From Telmatospirillum sp. (GTDB lineage Bacteria > Pseudomonadota > Alphaproteobacteria > CACIAM-22H2), in the NCBI GenBank assembly GCA_020248985.1, contig JADCGL010000010.1, forward strand, positions 1 through 64,000: a DNA stretch of 64,000 nt, read 5' to 3'. The position numbers and the translations under genes were made by a program. The notes below the pieces were generated by a model. It saw only the letters and a program-made list of their open reading frames with translations, did not search any database and was not told where the DNA came from. Of this stretch, positions 45,369 to 53,594 are shown piece after piece (the stretch's first letter is position 1; every line of letters starts with the position of its first letter).

Positions 45369-47021
45369 TTATGTTTCCTGGTACATCCAGGTGCGCAGGA
45401 TCGCGACGGCCTCTTCGGGGTGCTTCTCGACGATTTCGCCGATCTTCTTGATCGAAGATGCGCGCACGCGGCCTTCGACCTGGGCGATGTCGATCATCTG
45501 TTCGATTTCGCTGGGACCTTCTTCGCCGGGCGAAGGGCCGCCGGGCAGCGCCAAACCGCCGGGCCCGCCCGACATCAGCTGGGCCTGCTGGGCAGCCTGT
45601 TCGGCGGCCGCACGATCCTGCTCGCGCTTTTCCTGCGAGGCGCGCAGCACGTGGTTGATGATCGGGCGCGCGACCAGAAGGATCACGAGCAAAGCGACGA
45701 TCGCCATCACGAGCACTTCGGCCAAACGCAGCAGGTCGGCACGCGTGAAGTCGAACAGTCCCGGCTCCTTGGTGTCGACCTCGATCTCTTCGGGCGCGTA
45801 GAAGCGCATATTCACGACTTCGAGCGTGTCGCCGCGGCGCTGGTCGAAGCCGATCGCCGAGCGCACGAGCGTCGTCAGGCGCTGCATTTCTTCGTCGGTG
45901 CGCGGCTGGTACTGCTTGTCCGCACCTGCAACCGTGCCGTCGACGAGGACTGCCACCGACAGGCGGCGAATGACGCCGGATTCGCGCGTGTGCTGGCGGA
46001 TCGTTTTCGAGATTTCGAAATTCGTCGTTTCCTCCGAGCGGTTGCCGCGATTGGTCGTGCGCGGGCCGCCGCCGTCCTGGCCTGCGTCGGGCAGGTTGTT
46101 CTGCACCGTCACCTGCGCGGCCGCTTCGGCGGACTCGTTCGTTTCGGTCACGGTCTGGGTCGAACGCACGACCTGCCCGTCGGGATCGAACGATTCCTGA
46201 TTCGTGACGATACGGTCGAAATCGAGATCGACCGCCACTTCGGCGCGCACTTTGCCGGGGCCGATCGTGCGCTCGATGATGCCTTCGACCGTGCGCGCGA
46301 GGCGCTGTTCGTAGGCCCGGCGCAGTTCTTCGGCCGAGGAGTTCAGCGCCGACGGATCGTCGCTTTCGGCCTGGCCCTTGGCGAGCAGATTGCCGCGGTC
46401 GTCGACGATCGAAACGCGCACCGGCCGCATGCCGGGAACCGCGGCCGCGACCAGCGACTGGATCGCCTGCACCTGCTGGCGCGGCAGGCGGTTGTTGGGA
46501 TCGCGCATGCGCACGATGACCGATGCGGTCGGTTCTTGGCGCTCGCGGTTGAAGAGGTCGCGGCGCGGGATCACAAGATGCACGCGGGCCGCCGCCACGG
46601 GCTGCAAGGCGCTGATCGTGCGTGCCAATTCACCCTCGAGGGCGCGCGCCTGATTGAGCTGTTGCATGAAATTCGTCTGGCCGAGCACGTCGCCCTTGTC
46701 GAAAATTTCGTAGCCGATCGATCCGCCGCGCGGAATGCCGGCCTCGGCAAAGCTCAAGCGCAGCCGCAGCACCCGGTCTTCGGGCACATTGATTGTCGCG
46801 CCGCCATTGGCGAGCGAATAGGGGATCTGCTGCTGCTCAAGGCGCGTCGTGATCTGGGCCGCGTCCTGCGGCGACAATTCGCTGTAGAGCAGCGCCATCG
46901 GCGGCTGCGACAGGCGGGTCGTAAAGAAGAAGAAAAAGCCGAGCAGGCCGACAGCCACGGCACCCAGCAGACCGAGGCGCAAAGGCCCCAACTGGCGTAA
47001 AGTATCCATGAAACTATTCAC
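45369..47021 (-). CDS. fliF: Flagellar MS-ring protein FliF
   Basis: The MS-ring protein, 550 aa, base of the flagellar motor. A transmembrane helix lies near residues 17-35 (LGLLGAVAVGLLGFFFFFTT). Ring-building motifs follow (ALLYSELSPQDAAQI), and a second transmembrane helix lies near 440-460 (LVMAIVALLVILLVARPI). The C-terminal FliG-binding tail, VRASSIKKIGEIVEKHPEEA and ILRTWMYQ, is intact. Start GTG 47021 (then in-frame ATG 47009) is preceded by GGGGAAGG. It heads the fliF-to-fliK-like operon. Confidence 0.95.
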   Translation of the reverse strand: MNSFMDTLRQLGPLRLGLLGAVAVGLLGFFFFFTTRLSQPPMALLYSELSPQDAAQITTRLEQQQIPYSLANGGATINVPEDRVLRLRLSFAEAGIPRGGSIGYEIFDKGDVLGQTNFMQQLNQARALEGELARTISALQPVAAARVHLVIPRRDLFNRERQEPTASVIVRMRDPNNRLPRQQVQAIQSLVAAAVPGMRPVRVSIVDDRGNLLAKGQAESDDPSALNSSAEELRRAYEQRLARTVEGIIERTIGPGKVRAEVAVDLDFDRIVTNQESFDPDGQVVRSTQTVTETNESAEAAAQVTVQNNLPDAGQDGGGPRTTNRGNRSEETTNFEISKTIRQHTRESGVIRRLSVAVLVDGTVAGADKQYQPRTDEEMQRLTTLVRSAIGFDQRRGDTLEVVNMRFYAPEEIEVDTKEPGLFDFTRADLLRLAEVLVMAIVALLVILLVARPIINHVLRASQEKREQDRAAAEQAAQQAQLMSGGPGGLALPGGPSPGEEGPSEIEQMIDIAQVEGRVRASSIKKIGEIVEKHPEEAVAILRTWMYQET

Positions 47022-47141
47022 CCAGACCTTCCCCTGGGGCTAGGGCCCCAGTCCTCGGAATATCGCTCAGTTTCGATTCAAATCACGCCTCAATTTGCGC
47101 AATTTTATCCAAAACTTGAGCAGTATCGTAGAGAAGATCGA

Positions 47142-47156
47142 TGAATGAAGTGTTAA
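47142..47156 (-). promoter_or_regulatory. Candidate CtrA-like site upstream of fliF
   Basis: On the minus strand TTAA-N7-TTCA is found about 120 bases before fliF, one mismatch from the CtrA consensus TTAA-N7-TTAA. It overlaps the perfect palindrome GTGTTAACAC. The match alone is weak; the setting before a class II flagellar operon gives it interest. Confidence 0.3.
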
Positions 47157-47160
47157 CACC

Positions 47161-47196
47161 CGGCACTTTTTTCCCGGTACCCGGAAAAAAGTGCCG
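47161..47196. repeat. Near-perfect 36-bp palindrome between sciP and fliF
   Basis: CGGCACTTTTTTCC and GGAAAAAAGTGCCG are perfect complementary arms flanking CGGTACCC, which itself pairs except for one C/C mismatch pair. It sits between the sciP stop and the fliF start. It could be a bidirectional terminator with an internal T/A tract, or a dimeric-protein operator. Confidence 0.75.
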
Positions 47197-47239
47197 ACTC
47201 ACATATAGTTTTCTCGAATTTTTCGAGTCGAATCTGAGC

Positions 47240-47521
47240 TTAGGCGCTTTTTCGGTCTGCTTCGGCAGTGCGATACTCCTGTAGCCGGGTCGCACGCAGG
47301 CCGCGCGGTCCATGTCGGTCGATAAGCCTTTGCCAGGAATTGAATTCTTCGGGCGAGAGCGTGTAGGTGCGGCAGGCTTCGTCGAGTGTGATCCGACCTT
47401 GGCGCACGGCCGAGACCACCGCCTGTTTGCGCCGAACGACCCAGCGTGTCGTTCCCGGCGGCGGCAAATCCGGAAGATTGCCGGGTGCGGTGCGGTCGAG
47501 CGGGGCGTTGTTCTTGTGCAT
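47240..47521 (-). CDS. sciP: SciP-like DUF1153 regulator (CtrA inhibitor)
   Basis: A 93-residue protein of the DUF1153 family. The central region is DLPPPGTTRWVVRRKQAVV, then GRITLDEACRTYTLSPEEF and RHGPRGLRATRLQEYR, a compact helix-turn-helix. In Caulobacter the homologue SciP binds CtrA and blocks its activation of flagellar and cell-cycle promoters (family knowledge). The ATG at 47521 has AAGGG upstream. It is the last gene of the minus-strand fliK-flgD-unknown-sciP unit, and lies just upstream of the fliF operon. Confidence 0.85.
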   Translation of the reverse strand: MHKNNAPLDRTAPGNLPDLPPPGTTRWVVRRKQAVVSAVRQGRITLDEACRTYTLSPEEFNSWQRLIDRHGPRGLRATRLQEYRTAEADRKSA

Positions 47522-47544
47522 GGTGTGCTTTTCCCTTGGGGGCT

Positions 47545-48171
47545 TCAAAATGGGGTGGCGCGCGTCAAACAGTCGCGGCGGCATAGAACGAGCTGGGGTG
47601 CCGCCGGTGTGCCCGCCAGCGGATAGCGCAGGCAGCGCCCGCAGCTTGCCGACCAGGTGCTGGCAGTCGCGGCGGCGATCGGTTCGAGCAATTGGTTGGC
47701 GCGGCCGCGTTTCGCGCCTTTGTCGTCGGCGAGGGCCCATTGCCCGTCGTTGTTTTTCGTCCAGGCAAACTCGAAGCGCGCTTTGAGGCCGTCGCCGTCG
47801 AACGCGGCAAGGCCGGTCGCAATCTTGCCGGACGCGGCAATGTCGGCCGACGGCACCAAGGCTCGGCGCCATGCAGGTTCGAAATGCGCGTCGCAAACCG
47901 GCACGATCGCGGCCATCGGCGTGCGCTGCAGGGCGCGAGGTCGCCAGGCGAGCAGATGCAACTCGGCGTTCGGCGCCACGAAGATTTGGATCAGCCCCGG
48001 CGCGGCCGATAGGGCGGGCGAAGCTGCTGCGTTGCAGGTTTTCTGCGTTGTGCACGCCAGCAAATTGGCAAAGCCGGCAGCCGCCGCCGGCGAATTGCCG
48101 TGCACCAGCACCACGGCGCGCGCGTCGCAGGCGACGGGTGCGTGCGGGCTATCCGCAGTCGACGAAGCCAT
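47545..48171 (-). CDS. Cysteine-rich protein of unknown function in the flgD operon
   Basis: A 208-residue protein that I do not recognise. It starts at the ATG overlapping the flgD stop (ATGA), so it is translationally coupled to flgD, and ends 23 bases before sciP. It contains several cysteines, including ASCGRCLRY and VLCRRDC, and a hydrophobic FANLLACTT segment, but no clear transmembrane helix or signal. Composition and codon use match the neighbours, so it is native. Conservation of the position in related genomes would tell whether it serves flagellar assembly. Confidence 0.6.
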   Translation of the reverse strand: MASSTADSPHAPVACDARAVVLVHGNSPAAAAGFANLLACTTQKTCNAAASPALSAAPGLIQIFVAPNAELHLLAWRPRALQRTPMAAIVPVCDAHFEPAWRRALVPSADIAASGKIATGLAAFDGDGLKARFEFAWTKNNDGQWALADDKGAKRGRANQLLEPIAAATASTWSASCGRCLRYPLAGTPAAPQLVLCRRDCLTRATPF

Positions 48172-48869
48172 CAGATCGACGCGGTGCCGTAGACGGTTGC
48201 GAGCTGCGACAGCGGCAATTTGGTGCCATTGACGGTGAGCATCACGTTGTTGCCTGTGTAGTCGACGGCTGTGACCGTGCCCGAGATCTTCTTATCGACC
48301 GTAAGGGCCGCGCCGGCCGTATTCTGCGCCGAGATTTCGACGCGATAGTCGCCGTCGGGAAGCTGCGCGCCGGTGTCCGAGCGTCCGTTCCATTTGACGA
48401 CATGGCTGCCCGCACCGGTATCGCCTTCGAGCCGTGCGGCGAGCTTGCCGCTGGAATCGAAGATGTTGATCAGCACGCGGCCGGCCGTTTCCGGCAGGCT
48501 GTAGGTGACCTTGCCTTCGCCGGCGACGAGGCCCACGCGTTCGCCCGACATGTCGACCGACTTGCCGATATATCCCACCGCATTGGCCGACTGCGTGCTG
48601 CTCTGCATTGCGATTAGCTTCTCGAGATTCTCGTTCTGCTTGATCGCCTGTTCGACCGACGAGTACTGCACGAGCTGCGAGGTGAACTGCGTCGAATCCA
48701 TCGGCGACAGCGGATTCTGGTTCTGCAGCTGCGAGGTGAGCAGTTTGAGGAACGTGTCGTAGTTGTCGCCGAACGTGGCCCGGCTCGCGGCGGCCGTACC
48801 TTTGGCGGCGGTGCTGCTCGTGGCGGTGGCACTCGAGGCGGACTGGGCGGATGCAAGGGAGGTCGACAT
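48171..48869 (-). CDS. flgD: Flagellar hook capping protein FlgD
   Basis: The scaffold for hook polymerisation, 232 aa. The N-terminal motif FGDNYDTFLKLLTSQLQNQN, then MDSTQFTSQLVQYSSVEQAI, is diagnostic. The C-terminal Ig-like/tudor domain follows, with GSHVVKWNGRSDTGAQLPDG. It lies 37 bases after fliK in the same unit, the usual fliK-flgD arrangement. Confidence 0.95.
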   Translation of the reverse strand: MSTSLASAQSASSATATSSTAAKGTAAASRATFGDNYDTFLKLLTSQLQNQNPLSPMDSTQFTSQLVQYSSVEQAIKQNENLEKLIAMQSSTQSANAVGYIGKSVDMSGERVGLVAGEGKVTYSLPETAGRVLINIFDSSGKLAARLEGDTGAGSHVVKWNGRSDTGAQLPDGDYRVEISAQNTAGAALTVDKKISGTVTAVDYTGNNVMLTVNGTKLPLSQLATVYGTASI

Positions 48870-48906
48870 TGGATGTCTCCGTCAAAGGGAGCGAAGGAAT
48901 TCGCGA

Positions 48907-50508
48907 TCAGGCGTTGAGATCGATGCGGCCGGGGCCGGCATTGCGGCGGGCGTAGGATCCGGCCGCGAGCGGGGCTGGCGCCTCGTTCGCGGCCGGGTCG
49001 TCGGCGCGGTTGCGTGCGAATTCTTCGCCGAGTTGACGGAAAGCCTGTGCGTTCTCGCGATTGTCGCCGCGCAAGGAGAAGTTGAGACCGCCTGCGTCGG
49101 TGCTGAGGCCCGCTTCGCTCAAAGCCTGTTCGAGCTGGCGGCTGTCGCCTTTGAGAAGATCGAGCGTCATCTGCTTGTCGGCGGCGAAGGCGGCGCGCAG
49201 GCTGCCGTCGTTGCCGACTTCGATCTTTACGTCGATCCGGCCAAGCTCGGCCGGATTGAGGCGGATGGTGATCTGGTCGAGCCCTTCGGCCACGGCCTTG
49301 CGCACATGCACGGCGACCTGCTCGTGCGCCGGCGGGGCCGACGGTCGGGCCGGTGCCCGCGTTTCTTCGGCCGCGCGCACGTCGCGCGACGGGTCGAGAT
49401 GCTGGGCAAATTGCGCCGTGCCTTCGGCGGTTTTGGCGGCCGGTTTGGCGTCGCCGTCGTCGGCGGCAACGGCTTGCGTCTTGGGCGCGTTGGCATCGAT
49501 CGCGTTCGCGGCTTCCGCATCGGCGGCGGCCTGCACGGCAAGTGCTGTGGTCGGTGCGACCGGGGCGGTTGCCATCGCCGAAGGGGCGATGGTCACCGTC
49601 CAGGCGGTTTCCTTGGCCTTGGGATCGGCTTTGGCGACGTCTTTTTCGGTTGCGGCGACGGCGGGCGTGGCCGCGAGATTGCGCAGCATGAAATCGGCAT
49701 AGTCTTCGCCGGAATTGGCGTCGGCCGAAGCCTGCTGCTCGGCCAATGTCGATGTCGGCTTCGCGATTTCCTGGGCTCCAGCAGCGGCCGCCGCTTCAAG
49801 CTTCTTGGCGTCGCCGGCAACGGGTGCCGCAATGACCGGCAGTGCCGCCGATGCGGACGCTTCGGCCGTACCCGGCTTGGAGACATTTTGCGTTTCGAGC
49901 TGCGGGGCAACAACGACCGCAACCGCGACGGGCTGCGGCGTGTCGGTCGTTTGCGCGACTGGTAGCGCCGCAACGGGCAGGGCGGTTTCGGTCAAACTCG
50001 GATCGGTTGCGACGGGCGCTGCAGCAGCGGCGGCGGCATCGGCGGCCGCACGTGCGGCTGCCTGCGCGTCGGCATCGGCATTGGAATCAGCGCCCGTGTC
50101 GTCGGGGGCGGTATCGGTTGCGCTGTTGGCGTCTTGTTTGGCGGCGGGTTCTTTGACGTTGTCGGCGTTGGCCACTTGGCGCTTGGATTCAGGCGCGGCC
50201 GGGCGTTCGGCCTTGTCGGCCGCGTGCGCTTTATCGTCCCGCGCGGCGCGCTCTTTGGGGGCCGGGCGATCTTTTGCGTCCGCGCGTGCCGGCTTTTCCG
50301 GCGCATCGTCGGAATCGCTTTTGCGCGTCTTCATGCTGGGGCCGTTGGCCGGCTTGGCGCTCGCCGCGTTGCGTTCGACACGCGGGCGCTCGTTGCGGGC
50401 GTCGAGCAAGCTCGAAAACGGATTGTTGCCCTGGTCGTTCGCACGACGTGTGTTCGCAGCAGCCGTCGGCTCCGAGCGGATCAGCTGATCGAGCGTGGTG
50501 ACTTCCAT
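48907..50508 (-). CDS. fliK: Flagellar hook-length control protein FliK
   Basis: Hook-length ruler and export switch protein, 533 aa. A long Ala/Asp/Lys-rich disordered N-terminal part is followed by the compact Flg_hook domain near residues 395-480: VAEGLDQITIRLNPAELGRI, KIEVGNDGSLRAAFAADKQM and LLKGDSRQLEQAL. The ATG at 50508 is favoured by GAGGA nine bases upstream; the ATG at 50517 would leave that site directly adjoining the start. It is the first gene of the unit fliK-flgD-unknown-sciP. A second, more divergent FliK-like gene is at 36867-38516. Confidence 0.92.
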   Translation of the reverse strand: MEVTTLDQLIRSEPTAAANTRRANDQGNNPFSSLLDARNERPRVERNAASAKPANGPSMKTRKSDSDDAPEKPARADAKDRPAPKERAARDDKAHAADKAERPAAPESKRQVANADNVKEPAAKQDANSATDTAPDDTGADSNADADAQAAARAAADAAAAAAAPVATDPSLTETALPVAALPVAQTTDTPQPVAVAVVVAPQLETQNVSKPGTAEASASAALPVIAAPVAGDAKKLEAAAAAGAQEIAKPTSTLAEQQASADANSGEDYADFMLRNLAATPAVAATEKDVAKADPKAKETAWTVTIAPSAMATAPVAPTTALAVQAAADAEAANAIDANAPKTQAVAADDGDAKPAAKTAEGTAQFAQHLDPSRDVRAAEETRAPARPSAPPAHEQVAVHVRKAVAEGLDQITIRLNPAELGRIDVKIEVGNDGSLRAAFAADKQMTLDLLKGDSRQLEQALSEAGLSTDAGGLNFSLRGDNRENAQAFRQLGEEFARNRADDPAANEAPAPLAAGSYARRNAGPGRIDLNA

Positions 50509-50547
50509 GGGCGGCATTCCTCAAGCGAGTTGCGACCCACCCTGCTC

Positions 50548-50563
50548 AGCAAGTCGGGGGCCA
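50548..50563 (-). promoter_or_regulatory. Candidate sigma-54 promoter of the fliK operon
   Basis: On the minus strand TGGCCCCCGACTTGCT keeps the essential GG and GC dinucleotides with ten bases between, and has a perfect TTGCT -12 element. The -24 box departs from the consensus at three less critical positions. It lies 40 bases before the chosen fliK start. Confidence 0.45.
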
Positions 50564-50634
50564 ACTGCCAAACCTTTGAAATCATGAAGAAAGAGTGCCG
50601 AACGGCCACTGCGTGAAGTGCCTGGCGGCAGAAA

Positions 50635-52761
50635 TCACCCGGCAGAAAATGCCTGTTGCCACGCGGTTTCGAGCGTGCGCGCGAGGGCGGTCGCATCGCC
50701 GAGTTTCGAACCTGTCAACTCCGCACGCAGCGTCTGGCGCGCTTTGGCGCGCGTGCCGACGTCAAGCGCCAGTGCGACTGCTTGGGCGATGTAGGAGGCC
50801 TTGCCGTCGCATGCCCAGTGCGGGCGGCCGATGCGCGCCACGAACGCGGCCGCAACGCGGCCCGCAGGCGTGTTGCCGCGCAGGGCAATGACCGGCACGC
50901 CCATCGCCAGCGCCTCGCATGTCGTCGTCGTGCCGTTGTACGGAAAAGGATCAAGCGCGATGTCGATATGGCCGTAAAGCGCCAGATGGCCGCGCGGATC
51001 CTCGACGCGGCCGCGACACAAGATGCGTGCCGGATCGATGCCGTGGGCTGCAAATGCCGCGCGTGCCGCCGCCGCCGTTGCTTCGTCGGCCATCGCTTTA
51101 TTCTTGAAGAGGAGTGTCGCCTGCGGAACGCGGCGCAGGATCTGCGCCCAGGTCTCGATGCATTCAGGCGAGTGTTTGGGCCAGTTGTTGAACGAGCCGA
51201 ACACCGGTCCCGCACCGTCGGGCCGCAGCGCGACGTCGGGGGCACCCGGGGGCAGCGCATAGACGTGCGCGCCCGTCGCAAGGCGCCAGGGGCGTTCGGC
51301 CCCCGGCATGTCGCCAGGATCGATATCTGCATCACTCAGGCGCCAATCGATGGCGCGCAAACCCGTCGGTCCTGGATAGCCGAGCCAGCTCATCTGCGCG
51401 CGCGCGGGGCGCTGGGCGAACACAGCGAGCCGGTTGCCGGCCGTGTGGCCGGCAAGATCGATAAGCACGTCGATGCCGCGCGCGCGGATTGTGGCTGCAA
51501 GTGCGTCGTCGTCCATGCCGACGGTTTTTGTCCAGCTCGCGAAATTGGGTTTGAGGCGCTGCGAAATCGCGTCCTCCTGGGCAAGTTCGCTGAACGCATG
51601 CAGCTCGAACTTCGTTTTGTCGATCTGCGGCAGCACGGGCAGCAGGAACCACGCGACCGAGTGCGAGCGCAGGTCTGGCGAGACGAACCCGATTCGCAGC
51701 CGACCGTCCGGCAGCTTCGCTGCCGTAGACGGGCGGGGCGGCAGCGTCGGCCAGGTTTCGTCGGCCCATTGGCGGGCTTGGGCCAGCAAGTTCGCTTCGT
51801 CGATACCGGCGGCGAAATTGGCCGCGTAAAGCGCGTTGGTGCGCGCCATGCGCGTGCCGCAGGCAAGCCATAGCGCGCGTGCTTCATCGACCGCACCGCG
51901 ATCGAAGAGGGCTGCAGCCAGATTGATTTGGGCCGCCGCGTTGCCGGGTTCGGCGGCAAGGGCGGCTTGGCCGGCTGCGACGGCGTCGGCAAGCGCCCCC
52001 TGTTCGGCCAGCACTGCACATAGATTGGCAAGCGTGGTTGCGTTGGCGGGTTCAAGGTCGCGGGCTTTGGAAAGCGCTGCGGCCGCACCCGCAAGATCGC
52101 CCTCGGCGCGGCGCGCATTGCCGAGATTGGCCCAGAGCGGGCCCCAGGGCGGCGCATCGAGCGCGGCCTGCTCGAGCACAGCGCGCGCCTGGCCGCTGTC
52201 GCCGGTGTCGAGCAAAGCCGCACCGAGGCCGTTGCGCAAGCCCATATCGCCGGGAGCCAATTGCAGCGCGATACGATAGGCGGGCAGGGCTTGTACGGCG
52301 TCGCCGCCCGCATGCAGTGCGAGCGCAAGCCCTGCCCACGCCGAGGCATCGTTCGAATTTTGATCGACGCAGCCCCGAAAGGCTTCTGCCGCCGCCGCAT
52401 AGGCGCCTAAGCGCAGGCACAGGCGCGCCTGCTGGTCGCGCAAGCCATCGATCAAGCTCGGATCGAGCGACGTGGCCTGTTCGAGGGCAGCGAGGGCGGC
52501 CGCATCCTGGCCAAGCGCCGTCAACACGGCGGCGCGATTGGCATGGACCGGGGCCACGTCCGGTGCAAGCGCCAAAGCGCGGTCGATCAGCGGCAATCCC
52601 TCTTCGTTACGGCCCTGCTGATGGCGCAGCACCCCCAGCAGATGCAACGCGGCGGCATCGTGCGGATGCTCGGAAAGCCACGCCAAATAGCCTGAAGCGG
52701 CTGCATCCAATGCACCGGCGCGATGGGACTCCAAGGCTTGTTCGAGCGTCTGTTTGGACAT
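50635..52761 (-). CDS. TPR-GT41 glycosyltransferase (FlmG/OGT-like), first copy
   Basis: A 708-residue protein with an N-terminal array of tetratricopeptide repeats (about residues 5-310, starting LEQALESHRAGALDAAASGY). The C-terminal GT41/OGT-type GT-B catalytic domain is marked by RIGFVSPDLRSHSVAWFLLP, IDLAGHTAGNRL, WLGYPGPTG, FGSFNNWPK and DPFPYNGTTTTCEALAMGVP. In Caulobacter, FlmG has this same layout and glycosylates flagellins, with the TPR part binding substrate. Placement next to fliK and flaF suggests the same job here. The sugar donor is unknown; no nonulosonic acid synthesis genes are visible. Confidence 0.85.
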   Translation of the reverse strand: MSKQTLEQALESHRAGALDAAASGYLAWLSEHPHDAAALHLLGVLRHQQGRNEEGLPLIDRALALAPDVAPVHANRAAVLTALGQDAAALAALEQATSLDPSLIDGLRDQQARLCLRLGAYAAAAEAFRGCVDQNSNDASAWAGLALALHAGGDAVQALPAYRIALQLAPGDMGLRNGLGAALLDTGDSGQARAVLEQAALDAPPWGPLWANLGNARRAEGDLAGAAAALSKARDLEPANATTLANLCAVLAEQGALADAVAAGQAALAAEPGNAAAQINLAAALFDRGAVDEARALWLACGTRMARTNALYAANFAAGIDEANLLAQARQWADETWPTLPPRPSTAAKLPDGRLRIGFVSPDLRSHSVAWFLLPVLPQIDKTKFELHAFSELAQEDAISQRLKPNFASWTKTVGMDDDALAATIRARGIDVLIDLAGHTAGNRLAVFAQRPARAQMSWLGYPGPTGLRAIDWRLSDADIDPGDMPGAERPWRLATGAHVYALPPGAPDVALRPDGAGPVFGSFNNWPKHSPECIETWAQILRRVPQATLLFKNKAMADEATAAAARAAFAAHGIDPARILCRGRVEDPRGHLALYGHIDIALDPFPYNGTTTTCEALAMGVPVIALRGNTPAGRVAAAFVARIGRPHWACDGKASYIAQAVALALDVGTRAKARQTLRAELTGSKLGDATALARTLETAWQQAFSAG

Positions 52762-52822
52762 TTACCCTCGCGAGCAGGGGTATTGAAATCATTAACGTCG
52801 TGCATCGCCCGACCGACTCGGG

Positions 52823-52837
52823 TTAAACTATTGGTAA
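52823..52837. promoter_or_regulatory. Candidate CtrA-like site between glycosyltransferase and flaF
   Basis: TTAA-N7-GTAA, one mismatch from the CtrA consensus, lies about 60 bases before flaF in the divergent intergenic region. Weak by itself. Confidence 0.28.
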
Positions 52838-52897
52838 TGATTCGCGCCGTATAGTCACGCGATGTCGACGTTCGGCCGATTCTGCGGAGATCGATAA

Positions 52898-53323
52898 ATG
52901 AGTGGGTACCAGGCCTATGGCCGCGCACAGAACATTGTCGAGAACCCGCGCTCGACGGAGTATCGCCTGCTCGCACAGGTTTGCGGTGCGTTGACGCGCG
53001 CGCGCGACAGCAAGCGCGGCACGTCCGAGTTCATCGATGCGCTGTTGTGGAACAAGAAGGTGTGGGACGCCTTCATCATCGATCTGTCGAGCGACGGCAA
53101 TCGTTTGCCGATCGAACTGCGCGCCCAGATTATCGGCATCGGCCTGTGGGTCGGACGCGAGACCATTCAGGTGCTCGACGGGACCGGCGACATTGACGCA
53201 TTGTTGAACGTCAACAAGACGATTATGGAAGGCCTCGCCCCGCAGCCGACCCAGATGGCCGCCAAGCCCGCCACGCCGCCGCCGGGCCGCCCGGTGGGTG
53301 CCGGATTGTCTGTCTCGAGCTAA
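52898..53323 (+). CDS. flaF: Flagellar regulator FlaF
   Basis: A 141-residue FlaF: SGYQAYGRAQNIVENPRSTE at the start, then LLWNKKVWDAFIIDLSSDGN and LPIELRAQIIGIGLWVGRET are diagnostic. In Caulobacter FlaF is needed for flagellin synthesis and secretion and works opposite FlbT, which is encoded at 60850-61329. The C-terminal Pro/Ala-rich tail of about 25 residues is variable. It appears monocistronic: a strong terminator follows and flgK has its own promoter. Confidence 0.93.
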   Translation: MSGYQAYGRAQNIVENPRSTEYRLLAQVCGALTRARDSKRGTSEFIDALLWNKKVWDAFIIDLSSDGNRLPIELRAQIIGIGLWVGRETIQVLDGTGDIDALLNVNKTIMEGLAPQPTQMAAKPATPPPGRPVGAGLSVSS

Positions 53324-53349
53324 GTGTTTTTGCCGCGTTTGCGGCCGAA

Positions 53350-53383
53350 GCCGCCCCGACCGCTTGGTCCGGGCGGCTTTTTT
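53350..53383 (+). terminator. Rho-independent terminator after flaF
   Basis: GCCGCCC pairs with GGGCGGC, with an inner GACC/GGTC stem and a GCTT tetraloop, followed by six T. A C/C mismatch separates the two stems. Strong and well placed, 27 bases after the flaF stop. Confidence 0.92.
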
Positions 53384-53523
53384 GCGCGCATCGATCCGCC
53401 TGCGTAGACCGGCAAAACCTGCCGGGTCGAAGCTGCCGAGAGCGGCCTGAGCAGGCGTGTTCTGCCGGGTCGAGTCGCATCGAGAATTGTTTAACTTCAG
53501 ATACTTGAGTCGAATTTCGACGC

Positions 53524-53539
53524 TGGCACGGCGGTTGCG
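53524..53539 (+). promoter_or_regulatory. Sigma-54 (-24/-12) promoter of flgK-flgL
   Basis: TGGCACG-N4-TTGCG matches the sigma-54 consensus TGGCACG-N4-TTGC(A/T) almost completely, with correct GG-N10-GC spacing. It lies 56 bases before the flgK start, giving a normal leader. The activator is presumably FlbD (42562-43935). Confidence 0.85.
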
Positions 53540-53594
53540 AATGTCGCTGCGATCGCGGGGCCGAATGTTCGGCTTCGCAACCGGAGCAAAGTCG

